Shown: positions 17,749 to 27,376, counted from the first letter of the stretch. The stretch is DNA of 64,000 nucleotides from Nocardia sp. NBC_01329 (GCF_035956715.1 NZ_CP108381.1:4682001-4746000), one strand, 5' to 3'. The notes: generated by a model not told the origin, from the letters alone. Translations and numbers: made by a program.

Positions 17749-19244
17749 TCCATCGTCGGGATGACGAAGCTGTTGCTCTCTTTCGCTCCCGCGGGCCAGC
17801 GCTGGGTGACCGTCTTGGTCTTGGTGTAGAAGCGGATCGAATCCGGGCCGTGCTGGTTCAGATCGCCGAACCCGGACCGCTTCCAGCCGCCGAAGGTGTA
17901 GTACGCGATCGGCACCGGGATCGGGACATTGATACCGACCATGCCGACCTGCACGCGGGCCGCGAAATCGCGGGCGGTGTCACCGTCACGGGTGAAGATC
18001 GCCACGCCGTTGCCGTACTCGTGGTCGTTGGCCAGCCGCAGGCCTTCCTCATAGTCCGCGGCGCGTACGACGCTGAGCACCGGCCCGAAGATCTCGTCTC
18101 TGTAGATCGACATCTCCTTGCCGACCCGGTCGAACAGGGTCGCGCCGACGAAGTATCCGTTCTCCGCGCCCTCCACGGTCAGGCCGCGGCCGTCCACCAC
18201 TAGTTCGGCGCCTTCGTCGATGCCCTGCTGGATGTACTTCTTCACCCGGTCGACACCGTCGAGCCCGACGAGCGGCCCGTAGTCCGCGCCCGGATCGTCG
18301 GATTTGCCGATATTGAGTTTGTGCACCCGTTCGGTGAGCTTCTCCACCAGCCGGTCCGCGGTCTCCTCGCCGACCGGCACGGCCACCGAGATAGCCATAC
18401 AGCGCTCACCGGCCGAACCGTAACCGGCGCCGATGAGCTGATCGGCGACATCGTCGAGATCGGCGTCGGGCATGACGATGGCGTGGTTCTTCGCACCGCC
18501 GAAGCACTGCGCGCGCTTACCGTTCGCGGTCGCGGTCTCGTAGATGTACTGCGCGATCGGAGTGGACCCGACGAATCCGACGGCCTTGACCCGGGGGTCG
18601 TGCAGGATCGTGTCCACGGCTTCCTTGTCGCCGTTGACCACATTGAACACGCCCGCGGGCAGCCCGGCCTCGAGGAACAGCTCGGCCAGCCGCAGCGGGA
18701 CCGACGGGTCGCGTTCGGAGGGTTTGAGCACGAAGGCGTTGCCGGTGGCCAGCGCGGGGCCGGCCTTCCACAGCGGGATCATGGCCGGGAAGTTGAACGG
18801 GGTGATCCCGGCGACCACACCCAGCGGTTGGCGCATCGAGTACACATCGATACCGGTGCCCGCGCTCTCGGTGTACTCGCCTTTGAGCAGATGCGGGATC
18901 CCGACCGCGAATTCGATGACGTCGAGGCCGCGCTGGATATCACCCTTGGCGTCGGCGATGGTCTTGCCGTGCTCGCTGGAGAGTAGCGCGGCGAGGGAGT
19001 CGATCTCGTCGTTGACCAGGGTCAAGAACTTCATCAGCACCCGGGCCCGGCGTTGCGGGTTGGTCGCGGCCCAGGCCGGCTGCGCCGCCTCGGCATTCGC
19101 TATGACGGCCTCGACCTCGGCGCGGGTGGCCAACGGCACCCGGGCCTGCACCTCGCCGAGGTTCGGGTCGTAGACATCGCCGAACCGGCCGGAAGTGCCG
19201 GGGACGTGCTGCCCGCCGATGAAATGTGTGAGTTCTCGAGCCAT
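17745..19244 (-). CDS. mmsA: methylmalonate-semialdehyde dehydrogenase (CoA-acylating)
   Basis: Oxidises methylmalonate semialdehyde to propionyl-CoA. 499 residues. ALDH motifs: GITPFNFPAMIPLWK, catalytic Cys in GSAGERCMAISVAV, and C-terminal KTVTQRWP, which is diagnostic of the MMSDH subfamily. The start at 19244 (MARELTHFIGG) follows GAGGCAGGAATCGC. It is first in a run of five same-strand genes that covers isobutyryl-CoA to propionyl-CoA. A 12-bp palindrome lies upstream. Confidence 0.95.
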   Translation of the reverse strand: MARELTHFIGGQHVPGTSGRFGDVYDPNLGEVQARVPLATRAEVEAVIANAEAAQPAWAATNPQRRARVLMKFLTLVNDEIDSLAALLSSEHGKTIADAKGDIQRGLDVIEFAVGIPHLLKGEYTESAGTGIDVYSMRQPLGVVAGITPFNFPAMIPLWKAGPALATGNAFVLKPSERDPSVPLRLAELFLEAGLPAGVFNVVNGDKEAVDTILHDPRVKAVGFVGSTPIAQYIYETATANGKRAQCFGGAKNHAIVMPDADLDDVADQLIGAGYGSAGERCMAISVAVPVGEETADRLVEKLTERVHKLNIGKSDDPGADYGPLVGLDGVDRVKKYIQQGIDEGAELVVDGRGLTVEGAENGYFVGATLFDRVGKEMSIYRDEIFGPVLSVVRAADYEEGLRLANDHEYGNGVAIFTRDGDTARDFAARVQVGMVGINVPIPVPIAYYTFGGWKRSGFGDLNQHGPDSIRFYTKTKTVTQRWPAGAKESNSFVIPTME

Positions 19245-19326
19245 GCGATTCCTGCCTCGTGTCGGGTGGCGGGCGCGGCGCTGCGGCCGTCCGTCACAGG
19301 AAGATCGTTTTGCGGGCTTCCAATAG

Positions 19327-19338
19327 TTGGACGTCCAA
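19327..19338. promoter_or_regulatory. palindrome TTGGACGTCCAA upstream of mmsA
   Basis: Perfect 12-bp palindrome about 83 bp upstream of the mmsA start, in a 180-bp gap before a same-strand gene. This form is common for TetR-type repressors of acyl-CoA pathways in actinobacteria; the regulator is not identified. Confidence 0.5.
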
Positions 19339-19424
19339 GTAAAACGATACACTCGGTCCCGGGCCGAAACCAGAGCCGGCCGGGAACGCGCCGCACGAAC
19401 CGGCGAGTCACACCATCGGCCCTG

Positions 19425-20552
19425 CTAACCGACGGCTTTCGTGGACCGGGAGAGCAGATAGCTGCCGATGCCGAGCACCACCGCGCCGATCACCAGAATC
19501 GCCCCGGACGCACCCGCGGAGTCACCCGTCCAGTCGGCGACCGCCTCCACCGCCGCCAGAGTCAGCGCGGCGGCACCACCGAGGACCAGCACCCAGGACC
19601 GGTCGGTGGCGTAGATCCCGAAGCACACCACCGCGACCACAGCGGTGAGCGCGTAAGCCGGCCACATCCCGTCGAAAGCATCGACGGTCTGCGCCCCCGA
19701 CACCGCCAGAGCCACTCCCGCCAGATAACCGGCCCACACTTCGAGCACCACACGGGCCCGCGTGAGACCGAGCCAGGCGATACCCAGTACCAGTACCCCG
19801 CCGCCGACCCAGCTGTCGTCGAGGTCGAAGACCGCGTCCAGCAGACCCACCACCAGCGCCACACTGAACCCGGTACACACCAGCAGACCGAGTAGCGACG
19901 GCAGCGCCGCATAACCGGCGGCCGCCGCCAGCAGACCCGCGCCCGCGGCATAGACCCAGGTGGTATCGCCGGCACTGTCGAAAACCGAACCCGCGGCCGC
20001 GGCCACACTCGCCGCCGCGAGCGCGAACAACACCACCGCGAGCCGGGTCCGGGCGGTATGGCCGGTATCGGGGACCGACCGCCACGCCGCGCGCACCAAC
20101 ACCGAGACACCGCCCGCCGTCGCCACGCCGGCCACGATCAAACCGAGAGCGACCAGTGCGAACAGGACGAAGCGGCCGAGTTTCGCCATATCGTCCCAGG
20201 ACTCCGCCAGGATCAGTACCAGTCCGCTCAGCAGCAGACCCGCACCGGCATAGGCCGCGATCTCGGCCAGTAGCCGGGCCGGGGTGGGCCGCGGCCGCTC
20301 CTGCTTCAGGGCCGTGACCACGGCGGTCAACTGGGTTTCGTCGAGTACACCCTGCTCGACCAGATCACGGAGTGCGGCGGGCGCCCGATCCGGCTCCGCC
20401 GATACCGCGACGTCCCCGGCTTCCGATTCCGCCACCGGTCCGCCCGCCGGGCGCGGCGCGGCGGCCGGGGCGGATTTCTCCGTCACGACCCGGTCGGGAA
20501 CTGTTTCGGCCCCCGACACCGGCGCCCGCGGCGCCGAATCCTGTTCGGCCAC
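19425..20552 (-). CDS. multi-pass membrane protein, DUF2157-like
   Basis: About 375 residues from a GTG at 20552. The first 90 residues are soluble, Ala/Pro rich, then a short helical region LRDLVEQGVLDETQLTAVV. Some ten or more membrane helices follow, starting AAYAGAGLLLSGLVLILAE with the SWDDMAKLGRFVLFA segment seen in DUF2157 proteins. Function is unknown. A longer GTG start at 20609 would overlap the divergent gene region and is less likely. Confidence 0.75.
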   Translation of the reverse strand: MAEQDSAPRAPVSGAETVPDRVVTEKSAPAAAPRPAGGPVAESEAGDVAVSAEPDRAPAALRDLVEQGVLDETQLTAVVTALKQERPRPTPARLLAEIAAYAGAGLLLSGLVLILAESWDDMAKLGRFVLFALVALGLIVAGVATAGGVSVLVRAAWRSVPDTGHTARTRLAVVLFALAAASVAAAAGSVFDSAGDTTWVYAAGAGLLAAAAGYAALPSLLGLLVCTGFSVALVVGLLDAVFDLDDSWVGGGVLVLGIAWLGLTRARVVLEVWAGYLAGVALAVSGAQTVDAFDGMWPAYALTAVVAVVCFGIYATDRSWVLVLGGAAALTLAAVEAVADWTGDSAGASGAILVIGAVVLGIGSYLLSRSTKAVG

Positions 20553-20675
20553 AGACCCAGTATGCCGCCGGATCCGCGACCACGCCGGGCGCGAGGCGAT
20601 CCGGCCCACCGGCGCCGGTCACGCGTTACGCTCGGCGACCAGACCACAGACGATCGCAGGAGGTGCCGCCGCGAA

Positions 20676-21734
20676 ATGGACATCGGCGATATCCGGATCA
20701 TCGACGCGCACATCCACCAGTGGGACCCGTTCGGCAATCCGCGCGAATTCAGCCGCACGGCGAAACTGCTGCGGGCCGTACCCGTCCCGCTCTCGCTCGC
20801 GGTGCGCCTCGCACCGCGCCGGGACCGCGAGTTCATCGGCGAACCCTCGGCCTATCTGGCGCCCTACCTGCCCGCCGACTACCGGACCGACGCCGGCGAA
20901 CTACCGGTCGAATCAGTGGTACACATCGAGGTCGAATGGGCCGGGCCGAAGGTCGAGGAGACCCGCTGGGTCACCGCGCTGCCCTTCGGAGTGGATACCC
21001 CGGCACTGGTCGCGGTGAGCGCGAGCGCTTTCCCGGGAGCCACCGGATTCGCCGAACTGCTCGACGCTCATCGCTCGGCCTCACCGCTGGTCCGCGGTAT
21101 CCGCAGCATGGTCGCCCACCACCCGGACCCGGATGTTCGCAGCTTCACCGCCGACCCGGGTGCTCTGCGCGGCGCCGCGTTCCTGGACGGCTTCGCCGAG
21201 TTGATCGACCGTGATCTGCTCTTCGAGGCGTGGGTGTACTCCCACCAGATCCCCGATCTCACCGCCCTGGCCCGGCGTTACCCCGAAGCGAGAATTGTGC
21301 TGAACCATCTCGGCACACCGGCCGGGATCTTCGGGCCGATCGGAAAACACACCGGAAACGACGCCGAACAGCGTGGCGAGATATTCGAACGCTGGCGTAC
21401 CGATATCGCCGCGCTGGCCGAATCCCCGAATGTGGTGGCCAAGGTCAGCGGACTGATGATGCCGATCCTGGGGCATCCGGTCCCGCGCCTCGGAGAATCC
21501 ACACCGGTGCCCCGGCTCATCGAACGGATCGGACCGCTGCTGCGGCACGCGGCCGATATCTTCGGCACCGAACGCCTGGTCTGGGGGTCGAATTTCCCGG
21601 TGGACCGGCCGATCACCTCCGTCACCGGCAGCGCCACGGCGGTCGCGGCGGTCCTGGCCGAGCATCTGGGCGGTACACAGATCTTGGAGAGGGTGTTCCG
21701 TACCAATGCCCAGCGGGTGTACGGACTGGAGTGA
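20676..21734 (+). CDS. amidohydrolase-family (PF04909-type) hydrolase
   Basis: 352 residues of the amidohydrolase-2 TIM barrel. The metal-binding DAHIHQWDP is at residues 9-17, the middle His is in NHLGTPAG, and the C-terminal Asp region is VWGSNFPVD. Relatives include lactonases and decarboxylases; the substrate cannot be read here. AGGAGGTG lies 11 nt before the ATG. It is divergent from the DUF2157-like gene. Confidence 0.85.
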   Translation: MDIGDIRIIDAHIHQWDPFGNPREFSRTAKLLRAVPVPLSLAVRLAPRRDREFIGEPSAYLAPYLPADYRTDAGELPVESVVHIEVEWAGPKVEETRWVTALPFGVDTPALVAVSASAFPGATGFAELLDAHRSASPLVRGIRSMVAHHPDPDVRSFTADPGALRGAAFLDGFAELIDRDLLFEAWVYSHQIPDLTALARRYPEARIVLNHLGTPAGIFGPIGKHTGNDAEQRGEIFERWRTDIAALAESPNVVAKVSGLMMPILGHPVPRLGESTPVPRLIERIGPLLRHAADIFGTERLVWGSNFPVDRPITSVTGSATAVAAVLAEHLGGTQILERVFRTNAQRVYGLE

Positions 21735-21839
21735 TGCCCGACCGATGAGTTCTTCCGGGCCGGCTCGTCTCCTCCACGAGCGCACTGGCGGGCACCGACG
21801 CGATGCCGTGCGCGGGCACCGACGAACGGAGAACCTCGA

Positions 21840-22286
21840 ATGACCACACCCGCCCACACGATGCACCGTTTCGAAGCCATTGTCGGGCGGTGGAAGACAT
21901 CCGGTGTCGTCCTCGACGAGCACGGCCGGCAGACGATGAACATCGACGGCACCGACGAGTACGAGTGGATGGCCGGAGGCGGGTGGATCCTGCACCGCGT
22001 CGACGTCATGATGGGCGACGCGCATACCCGGGCGCTCGAACTCATCGGCGACTACGACCCGGATGCCGGCACCTACGCGATGCGGGCCTTCGATGCCTCC
22101 GGGGCATACAGCACCATGACCGCACACCCGAACGACGACGGGTCCTGGCTCTTCGACGGTGAGGGGATGCGGAGCACTCTCCGGCCGTCCGAAGACAAAT
22201 CATCCATGTCCGCACTCTGGGAACGTGAGACAGGGACAGGCATCTGGGTCCCGTGGATGCGCATGAACTTCTCCGCCATCGATTGA
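21840..22286 (+). CDS. DUF1579-like small protein
   Basis: 148 residues, no signal peptide. The opening HRFEAIVGRWKTSGVV and the pattern DEYEWMAGGGWILHRVDVMMGD match DUF1579-type lipocalin-like beta barrels. GGAGAACCTCGA precedes the ATG. Function is unknown. Confidence 0.75.
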   Translation: MTTPAHTMHRFEAIVGRWKTSGVVLDEHGRQTMNIDGTDEYEWMAGGGWILHRVDVMMGDAHTRALELIGDYDPDAGTYAMRAFDASGAYSTMTAHPNDDGSWLFDGEGMRSTLRPSEDKSSMSALWERETGTGIWVPWMRMNFSAID

Positions 22287-22343
22287 TGTGCGGATCGTGC
22301 GTTCGGGCAGCGGTCGAGACTCCCTACCACTTCGACACGCGAA

Positions 22344-23108
22344 CTAGCCGCCGGTGAGGGCGGAGTACACGACCACCAGGGCTCGTCCGGCCTCCGCCGC
22401 CGCCGGCTCGTCCTCGGACAGCATGCGCAGGGCGCGTCGTAGCAGCGCGGGATCCAGTTCGTCGGGTGCGGGCCGGATCCGCGGCGTCGGCAGGGCGGGC
22501 AGTTCCAGATTCTCGCCGTACGGGTCGGCGAACTCGTCACCGTCCGGAGTGGTGGACTCGACCCCGCCGATCAGCGTATCCAGGCTCAACCCGCGCAGGG
22601 TCAGCAGATCGCGCGGATGCTCGTCGAGACGTTCGGCCAGCAGGCACGCCACCGCCACCGCGTGCTTACACGGCCAGCCGGGATCCGGGCAGGTACAGCC
22701 GAAGTCGATATCGGCCGCGGTTTCCGGGAGCAGATGTGGTGCGAGTTCGCGGGGCAGATCGCCGGAGACCACGCGCGCGAGCATGCCCGGCGACGCCCGG
22801 ATCACTTCGACGAGCAGATCCACTTCCTCATCACGCAGCCGGCGGATATCGCAGGTCGTGGCGAACGGGCGCGGCTGGCTTCCCTGCACCTCGGCGACCA
22901 CCACCCCGGGCTCGATCCGATAGCTCACGACCTGGCCCGCGCGGGCGTAGGTGCGACCGCGGGCGAGCCGGCCGGGTTCGGCCAGCCGTTCCACCACCTC
23001 CGTGAAACTCTTGCCCCAGAAGGTCCGCGCGAACGCGCCGCGCCGACTGCGCGCACTCACCCCACCGGAAACTGCTCGGCGCCGGCCGAATTCACCGAAA
23101 TCGACCAT
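22344..23108 (-). CDS. SWIM zinc-finger protein partner of SNF2 helicase
   Basis: 254 residues. The SWIM finger FGCTCPDPGWPCKHAVAVACLL (Cys-x-Cys...Cys-x-His) lies near residues 137-158. The N-terminus (AFARTFWGKSFTEVVERL and RGRTYARAGQV) is typical of SWIM proteins coupled to SNF2 ATPases. The start overlaps the helicase stop (TAATG), so the two are co-translated. It probably works with the helicase on nucleic acid; the exact role is unknown. Confidence 0.88.
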   Translation of the reverse strand: MVDFGEFGRRRAVSGGVSARSRRGAFARTFWGKSFTEVVERLAEPGRLARGRTYARAGQVVSYRIEPGVVVAEVQGSQPRPFATTCDIRRLRDEEVDLLVEVIRASPGMLARVVSGDLPRELAPHLLPETAADIDFGCTCPDPGWPCKHAVAVACLLAERLDEHPRDLLTLRGLSLDTLIGGVESTTPDGDEFADPYGENLELPALPTPRIRPAPDELDPALLRRALRMLSEDEPAAAEAGRALVVVYSALTGG

Positions 23109-25918
23109 TATTCGCCCACCGCCTCGGCGCCGAGAGTGAACAGCCGGGCCAGATCGTCGTTGCCGAGTTCGGTGATCCAGTTCTCACCGATCCCGACCGC
23201 CAGATCGGCGAGTTCGCTCTTCCCGGTGATCATCTCGTCGATCCGTTCCTCGATCGTGTCGACGCACACCAGTTTGCGCACCTGTACCGCGCGTTGCTGC
23301 CCGATCCGGAAAGCGCGGTCGGTGGCCTGGTTCTCCACCGCCGGATTCCACCAGCGGTCCAGGTGCACCACATGATTGGCGGCTGTCAGGTTCAGCCCGG
23401 TTCCGCCGGCCTTGAGCGAGAGCAGCATGATCGGCGGCCCCCCCGCCTCCTGGAACGCGGCGACCATACCGTCGCGTCGTTTCTTGGTGACCCCGCCGTG
23501 CAGGAACGGGATCTCGCCACCGAACCGTTCGGCGAGGTAGGGCGCGATGAGTTCACCGAATTCCCGGAACTGGGTGAACAGCAGCGCCTTCTCCCCCTCG
23601 GCCAGCACAGCGTCGAGTACATCCTCGACCAGCGCGAGCTTGCCGGATCGGTGCGCACCTCGACGCAGCACCGCGGAGGAATCGCCGAGGAAATGGGCCG
23701 GATGATTGCACACCTGTTTCAACCGGGTGAGTGCGCCGAGCACCGCACCCTTGCGCGCCATACCCTTCGCGTCGCGCAGTTTCTCGAGCATATCCTCGAC
23801 CACCGCCTGATACAGCGCCGCCTGCTCGGCGGTGAGGTTGGCGCGGACGGTCATCTCGAGTTTGTCCGGTAGATCGCTGATGACAGCGGGATCGGTCTTC
23901 ACGCGGCGCAGCAGGAACGGTGCGGTCACGGTGCGCAGGCGGGCGACCGCGTTCTCGTCGTTCTCGCGTTCGATCGGCACCGCGAAGCGGGCACGGAAGG
24001 TCTGCGGGCTGCCGAGCAGTTTCGGCACCGCGAAATCGAAGATCGAGCGGAGTTCCTCGAGCCGGTTCTCCACCGGGGTGCCGGTGAGGGCCAGCCGGTG
24101 CCGGGCGGGCAGCGCTCGGGCGGCGCGCGCCTGCCGCGTCGCCGCGTTCTTGATGTGCTGGGCCTCGTCGAGCACCACCCGCTCCCACTGCTGCCCGGAC
24201 AGGTCGGCGATATCGCGGGCGAGCAACGCGTAGGTCGTGACCACCAGATCCGCTCCGGCCACCGCGGCGTCCAGATCGCGGCCCTGTGCCCGCCCGGCGC
24301 CGTGGTGCACCAGTACTCGCAGATCGGGCGCGAACCGTTCGGCTTCCCGCTGCCAGTTACCGACCACCGACATCGGGCAGACCAGAACGGTCGGACCGGG
24401 CGCGGTCCCCTGCTCGCGTTCGTGCAGCAGCAAGGCCAGGACCTGCACCGTCTTACCCAATCCCATATCGTCGGCGAGGACGGCACCGCAGCCGAGCCGG
24501 TTCATGGTCGCGAGCCAGGCCAGACCGCGCTCCTGATACGGGCGCAACTGGGCTTTCAGCCGGCCGGGCACGGTCACCGGATCCACCGGACGCGCGGGAT
24601 CGAACAGCGCGGCGGGCCATCCGCTCGCGGTGACCTCGGTGAGCGGCACTCCACCGGCCCGGTTCTCGCTGATCTGGCCGATCAGATCGGACAGGGTGAT
24701 CGGGTTGTCGCCGTGGTGCAGCGCCACGAATTTCGCCGCGGCCGCGAGCACGGTGTGATCGGCCTGCACCCACTCCCCGCGCAGGCGCACCAGATCGGAC
24801 TGGGCGCTGATCAACCGCCGCATATCGTCGTGGGAGAGCACTGTGTCGCCGAGGGCCAGTTCCCAGCGGTAGCCGACCAGACCGTCCAACCCGACCGTGC
24901 TCTCGGCGGCGGCTACCGCGGCACCCTCGACCCGCAGCCGCAGGCTGGGCTCGCTGATATTCCAGGCCCGGGGCAGCAGCAGCGGGATACCGGCGGCCGA
25001 CAGCGCCTGCGCCCCGTGGGCGACCAGATCGGCCACGACCTCGGTCGGCAGCAACAGATCGAGACTGTGCGGGTCGCCCGGGACATCACGCAGGCGGGGA
25101 TAGGCACGCTGCGCCCGGCCCAGCCATTCCAGACCTGTCCGCACCTCATCGGCACTGCCGGGGACCGGTATCGGCCGCGGTGCCGTCCCGTCCGCCCGCA
25201 GGCAGACCTCCAGTCGCCACAGCGCCGACGCGTCCGGGGCCTGCGCGAACTCCCCCTCGGGTTCGCGCAGGCGGAGCACCAGACCGGCATCCTCGGACGG
25301 GCGGGTCTCCCGCCACTGCCGCAGCACCTCCGCGGCCTGATGGCTCCCGGTCTCCACCGGTACGTCCGTGCGCAGACCGTGCACCAGCGGATGCGGATGG
25401 GGATCGGCGGCGATCAGTTCCCGAACAATCGGATCGGTGAGTTCGGTGACCATATCGTCGAGGACATCGGCCGCCGGACCGGCCACCCGAAGTGCCGGGG
25501 GCAGCAGTGCGGCGAGTTCGGCGAGCCAGGCCCGTTGACCCGCGCCCCCGGACAGCGTCCAGCGCGCCCACCACTCGCCCTCGTCGCGCCGCAGTTCCGG
25601 GACCACCATCCCGGCCCGCACCCACCGTTCGATGCCCTGGGCGATATGTCCCAGGAACCGCAGATCCCCGGCCACGGCGCCCACCGGCAATCGCTGCCGC
25701 AGCGCGGCGGCGGCGGGCCCGGGCGCGAGCGCGTGCGCCGGCACGGTTTCGCGCCGGGAACCCGTTTCGCCCACCATGAGCACCTCGGCCCGATGCCGGA
25801 ACCGCGATTCACCCAGCACCGACCCGAGCAGACCCGGTATCGGCTCGGCCCCGTCGCCGGTATCCGGGGTACGCCACAGCAGTAGCCCGGAACCCGGCGA
25901 CCACAGTCCGTGCAACAT
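23108..25918 (-). CDS. SNF2-family DEAD/DEAH helicase
   Basis: 936 residues. The N-terminal 450 residues include an SNF2-associated domain (GLVGYRWELALGDTVLS). The motor carries motif I DDMGLGKTVQ, motif II DEAQHIKN, motif III LTGTPVENRLEEL, and C-terminal motifs LLSLKAGGTGLNLTAAN and VENQATDRAFRIGQ. It is an ATP-driven DNA translocase of the bacterial RapA/SNF2 group. It overlaps the SWIM-finger gene. A related N-terminal-extended helicase is common in actinobacteria, but its cellular job is not settled. Confidence 0.94.
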   Translation of the reverse strand: MLHGLWSPGSGLLLWRTPDTGDGAEPIPGLLGSVLGESRFRHRAEVLMVGETGSRRETVPAHALAPGPAAAALRQRLPVGAVAGDLRFLGHIAQGIERWVRAGMVVPELRRDEGEWWARWTLSGGAGQRAWLAELAALLPPALRVAGPAADVLDDMVTELTDPIVRELIAADPHPHPLVHGLRTDVPVETGSHQAAEVLRQWRETRPSEDAGLVLRLREPEGEFAQAPDASALWRLEVCLRADGTAPRPIPVPGSADEVRTGLEWLGRAQRAYPRLRDVPGDPHSLDLLLPTEVVADLVAHGAQALSAAGIPLLLPRAWNISEPSLRLRVEGAAVAAAESTVGLDGLVGYRWELALGDTVLSHDDMRRLISAQSDLVRLRGEWVQADHTVLAAAAKFVALHHGDNPITLSDLIGQISENRAGGVPLTEVTASGWPAALFDPARPVDPVTVPGRLKAQLRPYQERGLAWLATMNRLGCGAVLADDMGLGKTVQVLALLLHEREQGTAPGPTVLVCPMSVVGNWQREAERFAPDLRVLVHHGAGRAQGRDLDAAVAGADLVVTTYALLARDIADLSGQQWERVVLDEAQHIKNAATRQARAARALPARHRLALTGTPVENRLEELRSIFDFAVPKLLGSPQTFRARFAVPIERENDENAVARLRTVTAPFLLRRVKTDPAVISDLPDKLEMTVRANLTAEQAALYQAVVEDMLEKLRDAKGMARKGAVLGALTRLKQVCNHPAHFLGDSSAVLRRGAHRSGKLALVEDVLDAVLAEGEKALLFTQFREFGELIAPYLAERFGGEIPFLHGGVTKKRRDGMVAAFQEAGGPPIMLLSLKAGGTGLNLTAANHVVHLDRWWNPAVENQATDRAFRIGQQRAVQVRKLVCVDTIEERIDEMITGKSELADLAVGIGENWITELGNDDLARLFTLGAEAVGE

Positions 25919-26252
25919 GGCCCCATCAAATCAGCCGAGTGTGGCAGGCCGCGCACGGTCCCCCACCCGGACCCCGCCGGCGCGGACCGGTGCCGCGCGA
26001 TACGGGCCCGGCTCACCCGCCGTAGTGTCTGGATTTATCCCCCGCGACGGCACATACTGAGAAATATCCGCTGGTCACCGCTGATATCCCTACCCGCCGA
26101 GCGCAGTCCCGCCGGGCGGGTCGCGCTGCCCGGGTCTGGATATCAGCGGCGGCTCGGTGCGGCACCCGGCGAATCCCGGCCCGCGAACAGCGGTCACCTC
26201 ACACAGCGGCGTCTCGGCACCACGGTGCCATCGAAAAGCGGAGGGCAGCAGT
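25919..26252. other. 334-bp divergent intergenic region
   Basis: Holds the promoters of the SNF2 gene (minus) and the small plus-strand gene at 26253. Its main feature is the nested palindrome 26078-26149. No credible gene is seen. Confidence 0.6.
26078..26149. repeat. 72-bp nested inverted repeat
   Basis: The outer 12-bp arms are CCGCTGATATCC and its complement. Inner arms AGCGC / GCGCT (26100-26104, 26123-26127) have the same centre. At the core is CCCGCC-G-GGCGGG. All are concentric near 26113.5, so the transcript could fold into one long interrupted hairpin. Confidence 0.65.
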
Positions 26253-26615
26253 ATGACGATTCTGCTCCAGGTTCTCGAGCAGAGCTACACGCCGACCACC
26301 CCGTGGGAACGGCGCAAGTTCACCTTCGTGAATGCCGACAAGATCGTCGGTATGCGGCTGGACGGGCAGTGCGGGGTCTGGCTGGACCTGTCCCGGCCCG
26401 GGGAATCGCAGCGGCTGGCTCACACCGCGCTGCCCGAGGAGGCGGTCACCTTCCTGCTCACCGCCTTCGCCAAGATCGCTGAATGCACCGACAGCGGCGG
26501 GTCCTGGGTGATCGGCCACGACGGGGTGCATATCGAATCCCTGGTCGCTACCCGATTCCCGCCCCACAGCAACCGGGTCGACAACGACGAGCTGCTGGCC
26601 CGCGCCTGGCTGTAG
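26253..26615 (+). CDS. small conserved-looking hypothetical protein
   Basis: 120 residues, MTILLQVLEQSYTPTT at the start, no signal peptide or membrane segment. The composition is balanced, with Trp residues in PWERRKFTF and SWVIGHDGVHI. I do not recognise a family. AGCGGAGGG precedes the ATG. It lies downstream of the nested palindrome and 47 bp before the HNH-nuclease gene. Confidence 0.65.
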   Translation: MTILLQVLEQSYTPTTPWERRKFTFVNADKIVGMRLDGQCGVWLDLSRPGESQRLAHTALPEEAVTFLLTAFAKIAECTDSGGSWVIGHDGVHIESLVATRFPPHSNRVDNDELLARAWL

Positions 26616-26662
26616 GCCCGGATCACCGGTAACTGTCGGAGGGGTCCGGTATACCGGTAGCT

Positions 26663-27376
26663 GTGATGACACGGGGGATGATTCACGCGGTTACCGCTCT
26701 GTGTACCGCATTTCTGTTACTGGCTTCGGGCACCGGTTGCGCCGCGGTCGCCGGGCAACGACCCGCACCGGGCAGCCCCGGGCGGGAGCGGATCGAACAG
26801 TTGCTCGGCGCGGTCCGGGTGGTCGCGCAACGTCCGCATCCGGGCGGGTACGAGCGTGGTTGCGGCGCCCGGCAGAATTGTGTCTTCGGCCCGGCCTGGT
26901 CCGACGACCACGACGGTCCCGGTGGCCGGGACGGCTGCGATACCCGCAACAACGTGCTGGCCCGCCAGCTCACCGGGGTCGGCTACCGGCCCGGCACCCA
27001 TCGGTGCGTCGTACAGTCCGGCACTCTGGCCGATCCCTACACCGGCGCCCTGATCGTGTTCAGCAAGGAGACCGCCCGGCGGATACCGATCGACCATATC
27101 TATCCGCTGGCCGCCGCCTGGGATTTCGGGGCGGCCGGATGGCCGCCGGCACAGCGGATCCGCTTCGCCAACGATATCGACTACAACCTGCAGGCCACCG
27201 ACGATGCGGCCAATACCGACAAGAGCGACAGCACCCCCGCGGATTGGTTGCCACCGGCTCGGTCCGGCCACTGTTACTACGCGGGCCGCTATCTCACGGT
27301 CGCGCTGCGCTATCAGCTGCCGGTCACCGCCGCCGATCACGCGGCGCTGCGCCGGATCGCCGGGACCTGTGGATGA
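26663..27376 (+). CDS. secreted HNH-type nuclease (DUF1524-like)
   Basis: 237 residues. Signal peptide MIHAVTALCTAFLLLASGTGC, possibly lipidated at the Cys, although the lipobox is not ideal. The nuclease core has DHIYPLAAAWDFGA (catalytic His), then NDIDYNLQATDDAANTDKSD and PADWLPP, the usual HNH/DUF1524 order. Several paired cysteines (GCGARQNC, RCVVQ, GHCYY, GTCG) suit an exported protein. The start could be GTG 26663, ATG 26666 or ATG 26678. It would cut nucleic acid outside the cell. Confidence 0.82.
   Translation: MMTRGMIHAVTALCTAFLLLASGTGCAAVAGQRPAPGSPGRERIEQLLGAVRVVAQRPHPGGYERGCGARQNCVFGPAWSDDHDGPGGRDGCDTRNNVLARQLTGVGYRPGTHRCVVQSGTLADPYTGALIVFSKETARRIPIDHIYPLAAAWDFGAAGWPPAQRIRFANDIDYNLQATDDAANTDKSDSTPADWLPPARSGHCYYAGRYLTVALRYQLPVTAADHAALRRIAGTCG

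Noticed and set aside
24098..25885. 595-codon plus-strand open frame
   Set aside because: Antisense to the SNF2 helicase; no recognisable motif.
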